Below are positions 27,510 through 37,224 of a DNA stretch of 64,000 bases, piece after piece (the first letter of the stretch is position 1; each line of letters starts with the position of its first letter). Origin of the DNA: Pseudomonas uvaldensis (lineage in GTDB: Bacteria > Pseudomonadota > Gammaproteobacteria > Pseudomonadales > Pseudomonadaceae). Position numbers and translations under genes: made by a program. The notes under the pieces are model-generated. The model had not been told where the DNA came from. It was given only the letters and a program-made list of their open reading frames with translations, and did not search any database. The stretch lies in contig NZ_JAIWKS010000001.1 of NCBI RefSeq assembly GCF_021271205.1, positions 496,001 to 560,000 of the forward strand, given 5' to 3'.

Positions 27510-29639
27510 TCAGCCGTTGGGCCCTACTGTCGCAACAATGGTCACTTGCTTGTTGTCCGGTATTTCCTGATACGCCAGCACATGCAGCCCCGGAACTGCG
27601 AGGCGGCCGAAGCGCGAGAGCATCGCGCGGATCGGACCTGCCACCAGCAGGATCACCGGTTGGCCTTGCATCTCTTGCCGCTGGGCTGCCTCGATCAACG
27701 AACGTTGCAGCTTCTCGGCCATGCTTGGCTCCAGCAGAACACCCTCTTCCGAGCCTTGTCCTGCCTTCTGAAGACTATTGAGCAATATCTGTTCCAACCT
27801 TGGTTCCAGAGTGATCACAGGCAGCTCGGACTCAGTGCCTACAATGCTTTGGACGATTGCACGGGATACGCCGACCCGCACCGCAGCCACCAGGGCGGCG
27901 GTATCTTGACTCTTGGAAGCGTTGTTGGCGATCGCTTCGGCGATACTGCGGATGTCGCGCACCGGCACCTGTTCGGCCAGCAGCGCTTGCAGGACCTTGA
28001 GCAGTTGCGACAACGAAACCACACCTGGCACCAGCTCTTCGGCCAGTTTGGGCGAGCCTTTGGCCAGTACCTGCAACAATTGCTGGACTTCTTCGTGGCC
28101 AATCAGCTCGCTGGAGTGCTTGTACAGAATTTGATTCAAATGGGTTGCAACCACGGTACTGGCGTCCACCACGGTGTAACCGAGGGACTGGGCCTGGGCC
28201 CGTTGACTGATTTCGATCCACACCGCTTCCAGGCCGAAAGCCGGATCCTTGGCGGTGATGCCGTTGAGCGAACCATAGACCTGACCCGGGTTGATCGCCA
28301 GTTCGCGATCCGGGTAGATCTCGGCCTCGGCCAGGATGACCCCCATCAGCGTCAGCCGATAGGCGCTCGGCGCCAGGTCGAGGTTGTCGCGGATGTGCAC
28401 GGTGGGCATCAGGAAGCCCAGGTCCTGGGACAACTTCTTGCGCACGCCCTTGATCCGCGCCAGCAACTGGCCGCCCTGGTTACGGTCGACCAATGGGATC
28501 AGGCGATAGCCGACTTCCAGGCCGATCATGTCGATGGGCGTCACGTCGTCCCAGCCCAGCTCCTTGGTTTCCATGGCGCGCGCTGGCGACGGCAACAGCT
28601 CCTGCTGACGCTTGACCTCTTGCAGGGCCTGCTCCTTCTGCACGTTCTGCTTCTTCCAGAACAGGTAGGCACCGCCTGCCGCCACGGCCGCCATGCTCAG
28701 GAAGGAGATGTGCGGCATGCCCGGCACCAGCCCCATCACCGCCATCAGACCCGCGGCCACGGCCAGAGCCTTGGGCGATGCGAACATCTGCCGGCCGATC
28801 TGCTTGCCCATGTCTTCGGAGCCCGAGGCACGGGTGACCATGATCGCGGCGGCTGTGGATAACAACAGTGATGGCAATTGCGCCACCAAACCGTCACCGA
28901 TGGTCAGCAACGCGTAGACCTTGCCGGCGTCGCCGAAGGTCATGCCATGCTGGAAAATACCGACAGCCATGCCGCCGATAAGGTTGATGAACAGGATCAG
29001 CAGACCGGCGATGGCATCACCGCGCACGAATTTGCTGGCACCGTCCATGGAACCGTAGAACTCGGCTTCCTGGGCCACTTCCAAGCGACGCGCCTTGGCC
29101 TGACCCTGATCGATCAGACCGGCGTTGAGGTCGGCGTCGATTGCCATCTGCTTGCCGGGCATCGCATCGAGGGTAAAGCGCGCGCTCACCTCGGAAATCC
29201 GTCCGGCACCCTTGGTCACCACCACGAAGTTAATGATCATCAGGATGGCGAAGACCACGATACCGACCACGTAGTTACCGCCGATCACCACCTCACCGAA
29301 GGCCTGAATCACCTTACCGGCGGCGGCGTGACCTTCCTGGCCATGGAGCATGACCACGCGGGTGGACGCCACGTTCAGCGCCAGGCGCAACAACGTTGCC
29401 ACCAGCAGGATGGTGGGGAACACCGCGAAATCCAGCGGACGCAGGGCGTACACGCAGACCAGCAGGACCACGATCGACAAAGCGATGTTGAACGTGAAGA
29501 ACACGTCCAGCAGGAACGGTGGTACCGGCAGCATCATCATGGCCAGCATGACCATGAGCAACAGCGGCACGCCCAGATTGCCCCTGCTGAGGTCTACGAC
29601 GTTGCTGCGCGCGGTGCTGAGTAGCTGAGAGCGATCCAC
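27510..29639 (-). CDS. flhA: flagellar export gate protein FlhA
   Basis: A 709-residue core subunit of the flagellar type III export gate. Eight N-terminal helices are followed by a FHIPEP-type segment (FAVFPTILLVATLLRLALN) and a large cytoplasmic ring domain after about residue 360. The start is GTG at 29639 (VDRSQLLSTARSN), with GGGGAA eight bases upstream; this gives the usual Pseudomonas length. An ORF extending to 29753 would run through a sigma-54 promoter and is rejected. Confidence 0.94.
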   Translation of the reverse strand: MDRSQLLSTARSNVVDLSRGNLGVPLLLMVMLAMMMLPVPPFLLDVFFTFNIALSIVVLLVCVYALRPLDFAVFPTILLVATLLRLALNVASTRVVMLHGQEGHAAAGKVIQAFGEVVIGGNYVVGIVVFAILMIINFVVVTKGAGRISEVSARFTLDAMPGKQMAIDADLNAGLIDQGQAKARRLEVAQEAEFYGSMDGASKFVRGDAIAGLLILFINLIGGMAVGIFQHGMTFGDAGKVYALLTIGDGLVAQLPSLLLSTAAAIMVTRASGSEDMGKQIGRQMFASPKALAVAAGLMAVMGLVPGMPHISFLSMAAVAAGGAYLFWKKQNVQKEQALQEVKRQQELLPSPARAMETKELGWDDVTPIDMIGLEVGYRLIPLVDRNQGGQLLARIKGVRKKLSQDLGFLMPTVHIRDNLDLAPSAYRLTLMGVILAEAEIYPDRELAINPGQVYGSLNGITAKDPAFGLEAVWIEISQRAQAQSLGYTVVDASTVVATHLNQILYKHSSELIGHEEVQQLLQVLAKGSPKLAEELVPGVVSLSQLLKVLQALLAEQVPVRDIRSIAEAIANNASKSQDTAALVAAVRVGVSRAIVQSIVGTESELPVITLEPRLEQILLNSLQKAGQGSEEGVLLEPSMAEKLQRSLIEAAQRQEMQGQPVILLVAGPIRAMLSRFGRLAVPGLHVLAYQEIPDNKQVTIVATVGPNG

Positions 29640-29698
29640 CAATATTCCCCGTTCCGTGAAGCAAACTTTTGACGCCCGGAGCGGGCTCGGAGGGGGTA

Positions 29699-29716
29699 TT
29701 GCAAGAAGCCTTCCAA
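29699..29716 (-). promoter_or_regulatory. sigma-54 promoter upstream of flhA
   Basis: On the minus strand, TTGGAAGGCTTCTTGCAA has the -24 GG and -12 GC exactly 12 bases apart and TTGCA at -12. Predicted transcription start is about 48 bases before the flhA GTG. FleQ-dependent control of flhA is known in Pseudomonas. Confidence 0.7.
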
Positions 29717-29762
29717 CTTTTGCCAAAGGCCAGAACAGGGGCCTGAAAGCCAACCCGGTGAA

Positions 29763-30899
29763 TCAAGAGTCGCGGCGCAGGTCCGGCGGAATCGGCAAGT
29801 CCTTGAGCGGTTCGGGTCGCTTGCCCTTGCCGGCGCGGTGCTGACGGATCTGGTACACGTAGGCCAACACCTGAGCCACCGCCAGGTACAAGCCGCCAGG
29901 GATTTCCTGGTCGAGTTCGGTGGAGTAATAGATCGACCGCGCCAGCGCCGGGGATTCGAGCAGCATCACTTCGTTGGCAACGGCGATTTCACGGATCTTC
30001 AACGCCAGGAAGTCGCTACCCTTGGCGAGCAACACCGGGGCGTTGCCTTTGTCGGGGTCGTACTTGAGCGCCACGGCGTAGTGGGTCGGGTTGGTGATGA
30101 CCACATCGGCCTGCGGGATCGCCGCCATCATCCGCCGCTGGGACACTTCGTGTTGCAACTGACGAATCCGCTGTTTGACCTCGGGCTTGCCCTCCTGCTC
30201 CTTGTGTTCGTCACGAACTTCCTGCTTGGTCATCATCAGCTTCTGCTTGCTCTGATAGAGCTGGATCGGCACGTCGATCGCTGCGATCAGAATCAAACCA
30301 CAGGCCATCCACAGGGTACTCCAGCCCACTAGTTGCACACTGTGGATGATGGCCTGCTCCAACGGTTCATGGGCGATGCGCAGCAGATCGTCGATGTCGG
30401 CTTGCAACACTGTCAGGGCCACGAACAGGATCAGCAGGAACTTGCCAAGTGCCTTGAGTAACTCCATCAGCGCCGTGGTGGAGAACATCCGCTTGAGACC
30501 CGAGAGCGGATTCATCCGACTGAACTTGGGCGCCAGGCTTCCGCTCGCGAACAACCACCCTCCCAGGGAAATCGGACCGATGATGGCAGCCAGCAGAAGG
30601 AAAATCAGGATCGGCTGCATCGCCAGGATAGCGATCTTGCCCGAATGCAGCAGGTATTGGGTCATGGCCCCCGGCGTGAGCAACACCTCACGGGGCAAAG
30701 AGAAGTTCAGGCGCATGATCTCCAGCAGGTCCAGGGCCAATCCTCCCCCATAAATCAGCAGTCCACCGGCACCGGCCAGTGTCACCGCCAGGGTGTTGAG
30801 CTCCTTGGAGCGCGCAATCTCCCCCTTCTCCCGGGATTCGCGCTTGCGCTTGTCCGTGGGGTCTTCTGTCTTGTCCTGACCGCTCTCGCTTTCCGCCAT
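29763..30899 (-). CDS. flhB: flagellar export switch protein FlhB
   Basis: A 378-residue export-gate protein with four membrane helices and a cytoplasmic domain that autocleaves at NPTH (residues 270-273, ITNPTHYAVALKY). Cleavage switches export from rod/hook to filament. The basic N-terminus (TEDPTDKRKRESREKGE) is typical. It is the last gene of the fliLMNOPQR-flhB operon, four bases after fliR. Confidence 0.95.
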   Translation of the reverse strand: MAESESGQDKTEDPTDKRKRESREKGEIARSKELNTLAVTLAGAGGLLIYGGGLALDLLEIMRLNFSLPREVLLTPGAMTQYLLHSGKIAILAMQPILIFLLLAAIIGPISLGGWLFASGSLAPKFSRMNPLSGLKRMFSTTALMELLKALGKFLLILFVALTVLQADIDDLLRIAHEPLEQAIIHSVQLVGWSTLWMACGLILIAAIDVPIQLYQSKQKLMMTKQEVRDEHKEQEGKPEVKQRIRQLQHEVSQRRMMAAIPQADVVITNPTHYAVALKYDPDKGNAPVLLAKGSDFLALKIREIAVANEVMLLESPALARSIYYSTELDQEIPGGLYLAVAQVLAYVYQIRQHRAGKGKRPEPLKDLPIPPDLRRDS

Positions 30900-30902
30900 G
30901 GT

Positions 30903-31685
30903 TTAGCGCGCCTGTGCCATGTCACGCAGCAACTGCAAGGCCTGGGTGGCCAGCGGCTGATACTGATTAAGGATATCTCCCAGACTGATCCAGAAAATCA
31001 CCATGCCAAGGACGAGAGTCAGTGGAAAACCGATGGAGAAAATGTTCAATTGCGGCGCGGCGCGGGTCATGACCCCGAATGCGATATTGACGATCAGCAA
31101 TGCTGTGATTGCAGGCAAGACCAGAACCATGGCAGCTCCCAGCACCCAACCGAGCTTGCCGGCGACATCCCAGAAATGGTTGACCAGCATCGCGCTGCCC
31201 ACCGGCAAGGTCGTGAAGCTTTCGGTCAATACCTCGAACACCACCAGATGACCGTTCATGGCCAGGAACAGCAGCGTGACCAGCATGGTCAGGAACTGCC
31301 CGATCACCGCCGTGTTGACCCCGTTGGTGGGGTCGATCATGGAGGCGAAAGCCATGCCCATCTGGATCGAGATGATCTGCCCGGCCACCACGAACGCCTG
31401 GAAAAACAATTGCAGCGAAAAACCCAACAACACACCGATGAGGATCTGCTCGGCCACCAGCATCAGCGCACTGAGGTCCAGGGCGTTGACCGGCGGCATC
31501 GGCGGCAGGCCGGGCACGATGACCACTGTGATAGCCAAGGCAAAATAAAGGCGCACGCGCGTGGGTACCAGAGTCGTGCCGAAGACCGGCATGCTCATCA
31601 ATACGGCCGTCACGCGAAACAGCGGCAGGATGAAGGACGCCACCCACGTACTGATCTGGGTATCCGTCAACGCTAGCATCGACAT
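30903..31685 (-). CDS. fliR: flagellar export gate protein FliR
   Basis: A 260-residue membrane protein with about five to six helices, part of the FliPQR export gate. Helices such as LFRVTAVLMSMPVFGT and MGMAFASMIDPTNG match the family. Start codons at 31685 and 31679 are both possible; neither has a strong ribosome binding site, and translation is probably coupled to fliQ, which ends five bases upstream. Confidence 0.92.
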   Translation of the reverse strand: MSMLALTDTQISTWVASFILPLFRVTAVLMSMPVFGTTLVPTRVRLYFALAITVVIVPGLPPMPPVNALDLSALMLVAEQILIGVLLGFSLQLFFQAFVVAGQIISIQMGMAFASMIDPTNGVNTAVIGQFLTMLVTLLFLAMNGHLVVFEVLTESFTTLPVGSAMLVNHFWDVAGKLGWVLGAAMVLVLPAITALLIVNIAFGVMTRAAPQLNIFSIGFPLTLVLGMVIFWISLGDILNQYQPLATQALQLLRDMAQAR

Positions 31686-31689
31686 CGGG

Positions 31690-31959
31690 TCAACCGATCA
31701 ACTGGGGAATACTGCCGTACAACTGCAGGATGTATTCCATGAAGGTTTGCACCAGCCATGGACCGGCGACGATCAGCGTCACCAGCATGACCAGCAGACG
31801 TGGCAGGAAGCTGAGGGTCTGTTCGTTGATCTGGGTTGCGGCCTGGAACATCGCCACCAGCAGGCCCACCAACAAACTGGGAATCACCAGCACGGCCACC
31901 ATCATGGTCGTCAGCCAGAGAGCCTCGCGGAACAGGTCTACCGCTACTTCAGGCGTCAT
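31690..31959 (-). CDS. fliQ: flagellar export gate protein FliQ
   Basis: An 89-residue two-helix membrane protein of the export gate. MTPEVAVDLFREALW and QINEQTLSFLPRLL are characteristic. Size and position between fliP and fliR are as expected. Confidence 0.94.
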   Translation of the reverse strand: MTPEVAVDLFREALWLTTMMVAVLVIPSLLVGLLVAMFQAATQINEQTLSFLPRLLVMLVTLIVAGPWLVQTFMEYILQLYGSIPQLIG

Positions 31960-31982
31960 ATCTTGCTACCTGCACGAATGGT

Positions 31983-32732
31983 CTAAACACCGCCGAAACT
32001 GCCTGCCAGCGTACCGATGATCAAGGCCCAGCCATCCACCAGCACAAACAGCATGATCTTGAACGGCAGGGAAATGATCAGCGGCGACAGCATCATCATA
32101 CCCATCGCCATCAGCACACTGGCGACCACCAGGTCGATAATCAGGAACGGGATGAAAATCATGAAGCCAATCTGGAACGCGGTTTTCAGCTCGGACGTCA
32201 CGAAGGCCGGCACCAGGATGGTCAGCGGCGCCTGGTCGGCGCTGGGGATATCCGTGCGCTTGGACAGGCGCATGAACAGTTCCAGGTCGCTGCTGCGGGT
32301 CTGGGCCAGCATGAAGTCCTTGACCGGCACCTCAGCCTTGGCCACGGCTTCCTGGGCGGTGATTTTCTCTGCCAGGTAAGGTTGCAGCGCATCCTGGTTC
32401 ACCCGATCGAACACCGGAGCCATGATGAACATGGTCAGGAACAGCGCCATGCCGGTAAGGATCTGGTTCGACGGCGTCTGCTGCAGGCCAAGGGCCTGGC
32501 GCAGGATCGAAAAGACAATGATGATCCGGGTGAAACTGGTCATCAGCATGACGAACGCAGGGATGAAACTCAGCGCCGTCATGATCAGCAGGATTTGCAG
32601 GCTGACCGAGTATTCCTGGGCTCCTTCGGCGTTGGTGCCGAGGGTGATCGCCGGGATCGACAACGGATCGGCGGCAAACGCCAACGGTGCGGCCAGCATC
32701 AAGGCCAGCGCCAACAGAATGCGCAACGGCAT
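31983..32732 (-). CDS. fliP: flagellar export gate protein FliP
   Basis: A 249-residue membrane protein with a cleavable signal peptide ([20 protein letters not shown]). Conserved segments include [20 protein letters not shown] and [16 protein letters not shown]. The ATG overlaps the fliO stop as TAATG, showing coupling. Confidence 0.95.
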   Translation of the reverse strand: MPLRILLALALMLAAPLAFAADPLSIPAITLGTNAEGAQEYSVSLQILLIMTALSFIPAFVMLMTSFTRIIIVFSILRQALGLQQTPSNQILTGMALFLTMFIMAPVFDRVNQDALQPYLAEKITAQEAVAKAEVPVKDFMLAQTRSSDLELFMRLSKRTDIPSADQAPLTILVPAFVTSELKTAFQIGFMIFIPFLIIDLVVASVLMAMGMMMLSPLIISLPFKIMLFVLVDGWALIIGTLAGSFGGV

Positions 32733-33172
32733 TACTTTCTATCCTTCTGGTCTTTACCCAGCAGTTCCATGAGGCGCTGGGCAAATTCGGGAGCAGCCTG
32801 TTCGGAAGTGGGCACCTGCACCGGCTCCTTGAGCACGTGCAACGCGGTGATGGTGCCGGGGCTCATGCCCAGCAGGATCTGTTCATTGCCAACCTGCACC
32901 AGCACCAGACGATCACGCGGTCCCAGCGCGCGGGAGCCGACGATGTCGATGACCTGCCCCTTGCCGGCCGGCCCCGCCTGCTGAACGCGACGCAGCAGCC
33001 AGGCCAGGAAAAAGATCAACCCCAGCACCAACAGCAGGCCGAGCACCAATTGCGCCAGCTGCCCGGCCATGCCACTGCCGGTCGCCGCTGCGCTTGCCGT
33101 TGCAGTCGCCGCAGGCTCGGCGGCCAACACGCTGAACGGCAGCATGAGGGCTGTTGCGATAACCCCTTTCAC
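32732..33172 (-). CDS. fliO: flagellar assembly protein FliO
   Basis: A 146-residue protein with one membrane helix (about 40-60) and a C-terminal cytoplasmic domain containing [20 protein letters not shown]. It helps FliP assemble into the gate. The start is a GTG placed immediately after the fliN stop codon (TGAGTG). FliO sequences are weakly conserved; position makes this assignment firm. Confidence 0.9.
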   Translation of the reverse strand: MKGVIATALMLPFSVLAAEPAATATASAAATGSGMAGQLAQLVLGLLLVLGLIFFLAWLLRRVQQAGPAGKGQVIDIVGSRALGPRDRLVLVQVGNEQILLGMSPGTITALHVLKEPVQVPTSEQAAPEFAQRLMELLGKDQKDRK

Positions 33173-33634
33173 TCAGCGCAGCTTCTTGATGCGTTCGCTC
33201 GGGCTGATCACGTCCGTCAGGCGGATGCCGAACTTCTCGTTGACCACCACCACCTCGCCATGGGCGATCAGGGTGCCGTTGACCAGCACGTCCAGCGGTT
33301 CGCCGGCCAGGCGGTCCAGCTCGATCACCGACCCCTGGTTGAGCTGCAGCAGGTTGCGGATATTGATGTCGGTGCTGCCCACTTCCATGGATATCGACAC
33401 CGGGATGTCGAGAATCACGTCCAGGTTCGGTCCATCCAGCGTCACCGGCTCATGACTCTTGGGCACGCTGCCAAACTCTTCCATCGGCAGACGGTTGGAC
33501 GCATGGGCGCCGGTGTCGGCGGCCAGCAAGGCGTCGATGTCGGCCTGCCCGGCTTCACCGGCTTCTTCCAGGGCCGCAGCCCATTCATCGGCCAGCGCCT
33601 GGTCGTCCTGGTTGTTCATATCGTTAGCCATCAT
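33173..33634 (-). CDS. fliN: flagellar motor switch protein FliN
   Basis: A 153-residue C-ring protein. The conserved SpoA/FliN domain fills the C-terminal half: ILDIPVSISMEVGSTDINIR, LAGEPLDVLVNG and VVVNEKFGIRLTDVISPSER. The N-terminal half is acidic (MNNQDDQALADEW). Two adjacent ATG codons (33634, 33631) share one GAGGA site. Confidence 0.94.
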   Translation of the reverse strand: MMANDMNNQDDQALADEWAAALEEAGEAGQADIDALLAADTGAHASNRLPMEEFGSVPKSHEPVTLDGPNLDVILDIPVSISMEVGSTDINIRNLLQLNQGSVIELDRLAGEPLDVLVNGTLIAHGEVVVVNEKFGIRLTDVISPSERIKKLR

Positions 33635-33695
33635 TTGTCCTCGGCGGGCAAAAATCAGTAAAAAACCTAAATTCGATTACAGCGTTCGACACCAC

Positions 33696-34664
33696 TCAAC
33701 GGCGTTCGATCGGCTCGATTACCTGCAACGCCAGGTTGCCTTTGTGAGAGCCCATCTTGACCTTGAAGGCCGGCACGCCGTTGGCGCGCATGATCATGTC
33801 TTCGGGCATTTCGACGGGAATGATGTCCCCTGGCTGCATGTGCAGGATGTCCCGCAGGCGCAGTTGACGCCGGGCAACTGTCGCCCCGATCGGCACATCC
33901 ACGTCCAGGACGTCCTGGCGCAGGGCATTGATCCAGCGCTCGTCCTGATCGTCGAGGTCCGACTGGAAACCGGCGTCGAGCATTTCGCGCACCGGCTCGA
34001 TCATCGAATAAGGCATGGTCACGTGCAGATCACCGCCTCCTCCGTCGAGCTCGATGTGGAAAGTCGATACCACAATGGCTTCGCTCGGGCCAACGATGTT
34101 GGCCATGGCCGGGTTCACCTCCGAGTTGATGTACTCGAAGTTCACTTCCATGATCGCCTGCCAGGCTTCCTTCAGGTCAACGAAGGCCTGCTCCAGCACC
34201 ATGCGCACCACCCGCAATTCGGTGGGAGTGAATTCACGCCCTTCGATCTTGGCGTGCCGACCGTCGCCGCCAAAGAAGTTGTCCACCAGCTTGAACACCA
34301 GCTTGGCGTCCAGAATGAACAACGCGGTACCGCGCAGCGGCTTGATCTTCACGAGGTTCAAGCTGGTGGGCACATACAGCGAATGCACGTACTCACCGAA
34401 CTTCATCACCTGCACGCCACCGACGGCCACGTCGGCCGAACGGCGCAGCATGTTGAACATGCTGATGCGGGTGTATCGGGCAAAACGCTCGTTGATCATC
34501 TCCAGGGTCGGCATGCGTCCACGAACGATGCGGTCCTGGCTGGTCAGGTCATAGCTTTTGACGCTGCCCGGTTCAGTAGCGGTTTCGGTCTGCACCAGGC
34601 CGTCGTCGACACCATGCAACAGCGCGTCGATTTCGTCCTGGGACAAAAGGTCCTGCACGGCCAT
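33696..34664 (-). CDS. fliM: flagellar motor switch protein FliM
   Basis: A 322-residue C-ring protein that receives CheY-P. The N-terminal CheY-binding peptide LSQDEIDALLHG is at residues 7-18. The middle domain contains SMFNMLRRSADV, and the C-terminal SpoA domain contains IGATVARRQLRLRDILHMQPG. It is 9 bases after fliL. Confidence 0.95.
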   Translation of the reverse strand: MAVQDLLSQDEIDALLHGVDDGLVQTETATEPGSVKSYDLTSQDRIVRGRMPTLEMINERFARYTRISMFNMLRRSADVAVGGVQVMKFGEYVHSLYVPTSLNLVKIKPLRGTALFILDAKLVFKLVDNFFGGDGRHAKIEGREFTPTELRVVRMVLEQAFVDLKEAWQAIMEVNFEYINSEVNPAMANIVGPSEAIVVSTFHIELDGGGGDLHVTMPYSMIEPVREMLDAGFQSDLDDQDERWINALRQDVLDVDVPIGATVARRQLRLRDILHMQPGDIIPVEMPEDMIMRANGVPAFKVKMGSHKGNLALQVIEPIERR

Positions 34665-34673
34665 GTCGTGTTC

Positions 34674-35177
34674 CTACTGCAATACGAAGTTAGTGAAAAG
34701 CAGTTGTTCGATCACCACTTTGCCCAGCTCTTTCTGAGCCACTTCCTGAACGCTGGCCGTGGCTTTCTGACGGAGCATTTCCTGGCCGACCGGAGTCGCC
34801 AGGGTGTCGAAATTCTGTCCGGAAAACAGCATCACCAGGTTATTGCGGATCAGCGGCATGTGCACACGCAGCGCTTCGAGGTCGGCCTGGTTGCGGCCCA
34901 ACAAGGTAATGCTGACCTGCATGTAGCGCTGGCGACCATTCTGGGTGTAGTTGGCCACGAACGCAGGCGCCATGGGCTCGAAAATAGCCGGCTGCTTGCC
35001 GACCGGAGCCGCTTCGGCCACGGGCGCTGGCTTGCTTTGAGCGTTGTGCATGAAATACCACGTCGCCCCCACGGAAACACCGATCGCCAGCAGCAAGCCC
35101 ACCACGATCAGAATGATCATCTTGAGTTTGCCTTTGGTCGCGGGGTCTTTTACAGCTGCTGCTTCGCTCTTCGCCAT
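34674..35177 (-). CDS. fliL: flagellar basal-body protein FliL
   Basis: A 167-residue inner-membrane protein that supports the stator ring. A short Lys/Ala-rich start leads into one helix (about 20-40, IILIVVGLLLAIGVSVG). The periplasmic domain includes VANYTQNGRQRYMQVSITLL. A good sigma-54 promoter lies 52 bases upstream, so it begins the fliLMNOPQR-flhB operon. Confidence 0.93.
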   Translation of the reverse strand: MAKSEAAAVKDPATKGKLKMIILIVVGLLLAIGVSVGATWYFMHNAQSKPAPVAEAAPVGKQPAIFEPMAPAFVANYTQNGRQRYMQVSITLLGRNQADLEALRVHMPLIRNNLVMLFSGQNFDTLATPVGQEMLRQKATASVQEVAQKELGKVVIEQLLFTNFVLQ

Positions 35178-35228
35178 GCCAATAATCCGTCACTAATCGG
35201 GGGGTTTACGGTTGCATGGGAAGGCAGG

Positions 35229-35245
35229 AGCAAGTGTTATGCCAG
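35229..35245 (-). promoter_or_regulatory. sigma-54 promoter upstream of fliL
   Basis: On the minus strand CTGGCATAACACTTGCT matches the -24/-12 consensus (CTGGCA and TTGCT) with correct spacing. The predicted start gives a ~40-base leader for fliL. FleQ or FleR would be the activator. Confidence 0.75.
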
Positions 35246-35270
35246 AAGCAATTTGCAAAACTCAAAACAA

Positions 35271-35361
35271 CTGTGGGAGCGGGCTTGCTCGCGAAGGCGG
35301 AGTGTCAGTCGACGTCATCGATACTGATATACCGCTTTCGCGAGCAAGCCCGCTCCCACAG
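35271..35361. repeat. REPIN
   Basis: CTGTGGGAGCGGGCTTGCTC and its inverted copy GAGCAAGCCCGCTCCCACAG flank about 50 bases. It separates the fliK stop from the fliL promoter. Confidence 0.9.
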
Positions 35362-35377
35362 GGTCTGTGGCGCCTGA

Positions 35378-36751
35378 TCAGGCGTAGTAATCCACCGCGC
35401 TGGTGCCGATGACGCTGGTGGTGTTGGCCGCGGCATCGACCACGTTGGCCGGCAGGCTTTCATCGGCCGAATCCAGACGCGAACCGCTTGAGGTGATGCG
35501 TCCGGCCTGGGCCTGCTGCTGTGCCTGTTGGTCCTGGTTCTGGGAGCCACGGGACTGATCGGAGACGTTGACATCGACCTGCCCCATGCCCTGTTGGGCG
35601 AAACTGTCCCGCAAGCGGTGCATCTGGCCTTCGAGGGCCTCGCGAACGCCGGAATGGGCGCTCATGAAGGTCACCTGGGTCTGCTGGTCCGGAACCATGT
35701 TCACCCGGATATCCAGTCGCCCGAGTTCGGCCGGCTGCAATTGGATGTCCGCCGCCTTGAGATTGGCGCTGGAGAGGTACATGACCCGGTTGACGATTTC
35801 TTCAGTCCAACCGCTCTGGTTCATGGCGATGGGCTGGTTGACCGGTACCGCATTGGCCGTCTTGGGTGTAGCGGCCTGGGTCAGTGCCGCCAGACGGTTG
35901 GCGAAATCATCCACCCGGGTATCGCTGGATGCAGCGCCCAAATCCTTCAGACCTTCGCTGATGAGGCCGCTAAAGGCTTTGTCGCCGCCCTGACTACCCG
36001 GGCCGGTGCTGTCCTGGTCGGCCTGGACGCTGAGCATATTGGCCATGCCGGCGGCAAATGCCTGGGCCGACGTGGACGTCTGTTCAGCTTCGAGCGGCGC
36101 CGTAGCGGCCGCCTTTGGCTGGCTGGCAGCGGAAACATGGCCGCTCTGCTCCATCGCCAGGCGCAGCACTGGCAGGGCATCGAGAGGATCAGCCTGTGGA
36201 TCGAACTCCGGATCCACCACTGGCGTCTCGGCCTTGGCCGGCGTGATCAGGGGAACAACCGGCGATGCCACCGCAGTAGCCACTTGAGATGCAGAGGAAG
36301 CGTCCACCGGCGCGGGGGCAACCTCCACGGTCACGACCGGTGCGACGGTCTCCGGCAACAAGGCAGGATCGAGCGTCGGATTGGCAGGCTGAGCCTCGGC
36401 CTCAGGCGCTTGGGCGGTATCGTCGCGGTCTTCGCTGGCGCCCTGATCGTCAGCCGTAGCCGGCTTGTCGGCGGGCAAAGGTTTGCCGCTATCGGCAACG
36501 GTCGGTTCTGGCGCGGCAGCCGTTTCGCTGTCGACCTCCTTCTTGACGGGGTTGTCGGGGCTCTTATCACGCACCGGCTTGATCGAAGGGTCCGAGACCG
36601 ACGGTGATTTGACAGGCGTCTGCTTGGCGAAGACCTGCGCGAAGCTGGAGGCTCTATTCCCTGGCTCCGGGGCCGCTGCCGGTGAATTGACGGCGGTCTG
36701 GGGCTTGGCCTGGGTAGCGGCCTGCAGCAGTGTGTTGGGCGTAACGGGCAT
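35378..36751 (-). CDS. fliK: flagellar hook-length control protein FliK
   Basis: A 457-residue secreted ruler. The N-terminal two thirds is Pro/Ala/Thr/Asp-rich and low complexity. The C-terminal Flg_hook domain is clear: DIQLQPAELGRLDIRVNM then REALEGQMHRLRDSF. A Gln-rich tail ends the protein. The ATG at 36751 (MPVTPNTLLQAATQ) has GGAG upstream; the in-frame extension to 36799 has none. Confidence 0.92.
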   Translation of the reverse strand: MPVTPNTLLQAATQAKPQTAVNSPAAAPEPGNRASSFAQVFAKQTPVKSPSVSDPSIKPVRDKSPDNPVKKEVDSETAAAPEPTVADSGKPLPADKPATADDQGASEDRDDTAQAPEAEAQPANPTLDPALLPETVAPVVTVEVAPAPVDASSASQVATAVASPVVPLITPAKAETPVVDPEFDPQADPLDALPVLRLAMEQSGHVSAASQPKAAATAPLEAEQTSTSAQAFAAGMANMLSVQADQDSTGPGSQGGDKAFSGLISEGLKDLGAASSDTRVDDFANRLAALTQAATPKTANAVPVNQPIAMNQSGWTEEIVNRVMYLSSANLKAADIQLQPAELGRLDIRVNMVPDQQTQVTFMSAHSGVREALEGQMHRLRDSFAQQGMGQVDVNVSDQSRGSQNQDQQAQQQAQAGRITSSGSRLDSADESLPANVVDAAANTTSVIGTSAVDYYA

Positions 36752-36848
36752 AAAAGTCTCCGCTGCACTGAAATCATAGGTACAGTCGGGACAAGTCACT
36801 GCAAGGGTTGGGCCAACTCAGGCAAACATGGAATTGCGCGCACGACTC

Positions 36849-37193
36849 TCAGCAGTGGAAACCTTCGCGCTCTTCCCTGCAAAGGTTGCGCACATGAGCA
36901 AATTCACTGTCGATTTCGCTGACCAGTTTCTCGATGCCACCCAGTGAAGGCTGTTTGGCGCGCTGCTCCAGCTCACCGCACAGCTCGGCCAGGCGGATGG
37001 CGCCCATGTTGCTGCTGCTGCCCTTGAAGCTATGGGCCGTGGCACTCAGTTTCTCGGCGTCGCGGGCCTCGTGCAGCACCCGAAGGCGAGCCTCGGAATC
37101 GTTGAGAAAGGTATCGAGCAATTCCAGATACCCTTCCTCCATGACTTCCTTCAATGTGCTGAGCACATCGCGGTCCAGATGTATCTCACTCAC
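36849..37193 (-). CDS. hptB: histidine phosphotransfer protein HptB
   Basis: A 114-residue four-helix Hpt domain. The phospho-acceptor is His54 in ATAHSFKGSSSN. In Pseudomonas HptB receives phosphate from hybrid kinases and passes it to HsbR, affecting swarming, biofilm and RsmY levels. It is 31 bases downstream of hsbR and upstream of fliK, inside the flagellar cluster. Confidence 0.88.
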   Translation of the reverse strand: MSEIHLDRDVLSTLKEVMEEGYLELLDTFLNDSEARLRVLHEARDAEKLSATAHSFKGSSSNMGAIRLAELCGELEQRAKQPSLGGIEKLVSEIDSEFAHVRNLCREEREGFHC

Positions 37194-37224
37194 TTGTTCA
37201 CTCCTTGATCAAGAATGGCCTGGA

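Noticed and set aside
29640..29753. N-terminal extension of flhA by 38 codons
   Set aside because: The extension crosses the sigma-54 promoter and has no FlhA similarity; the GTG at 29639 with GGGGAA gives the normal length.
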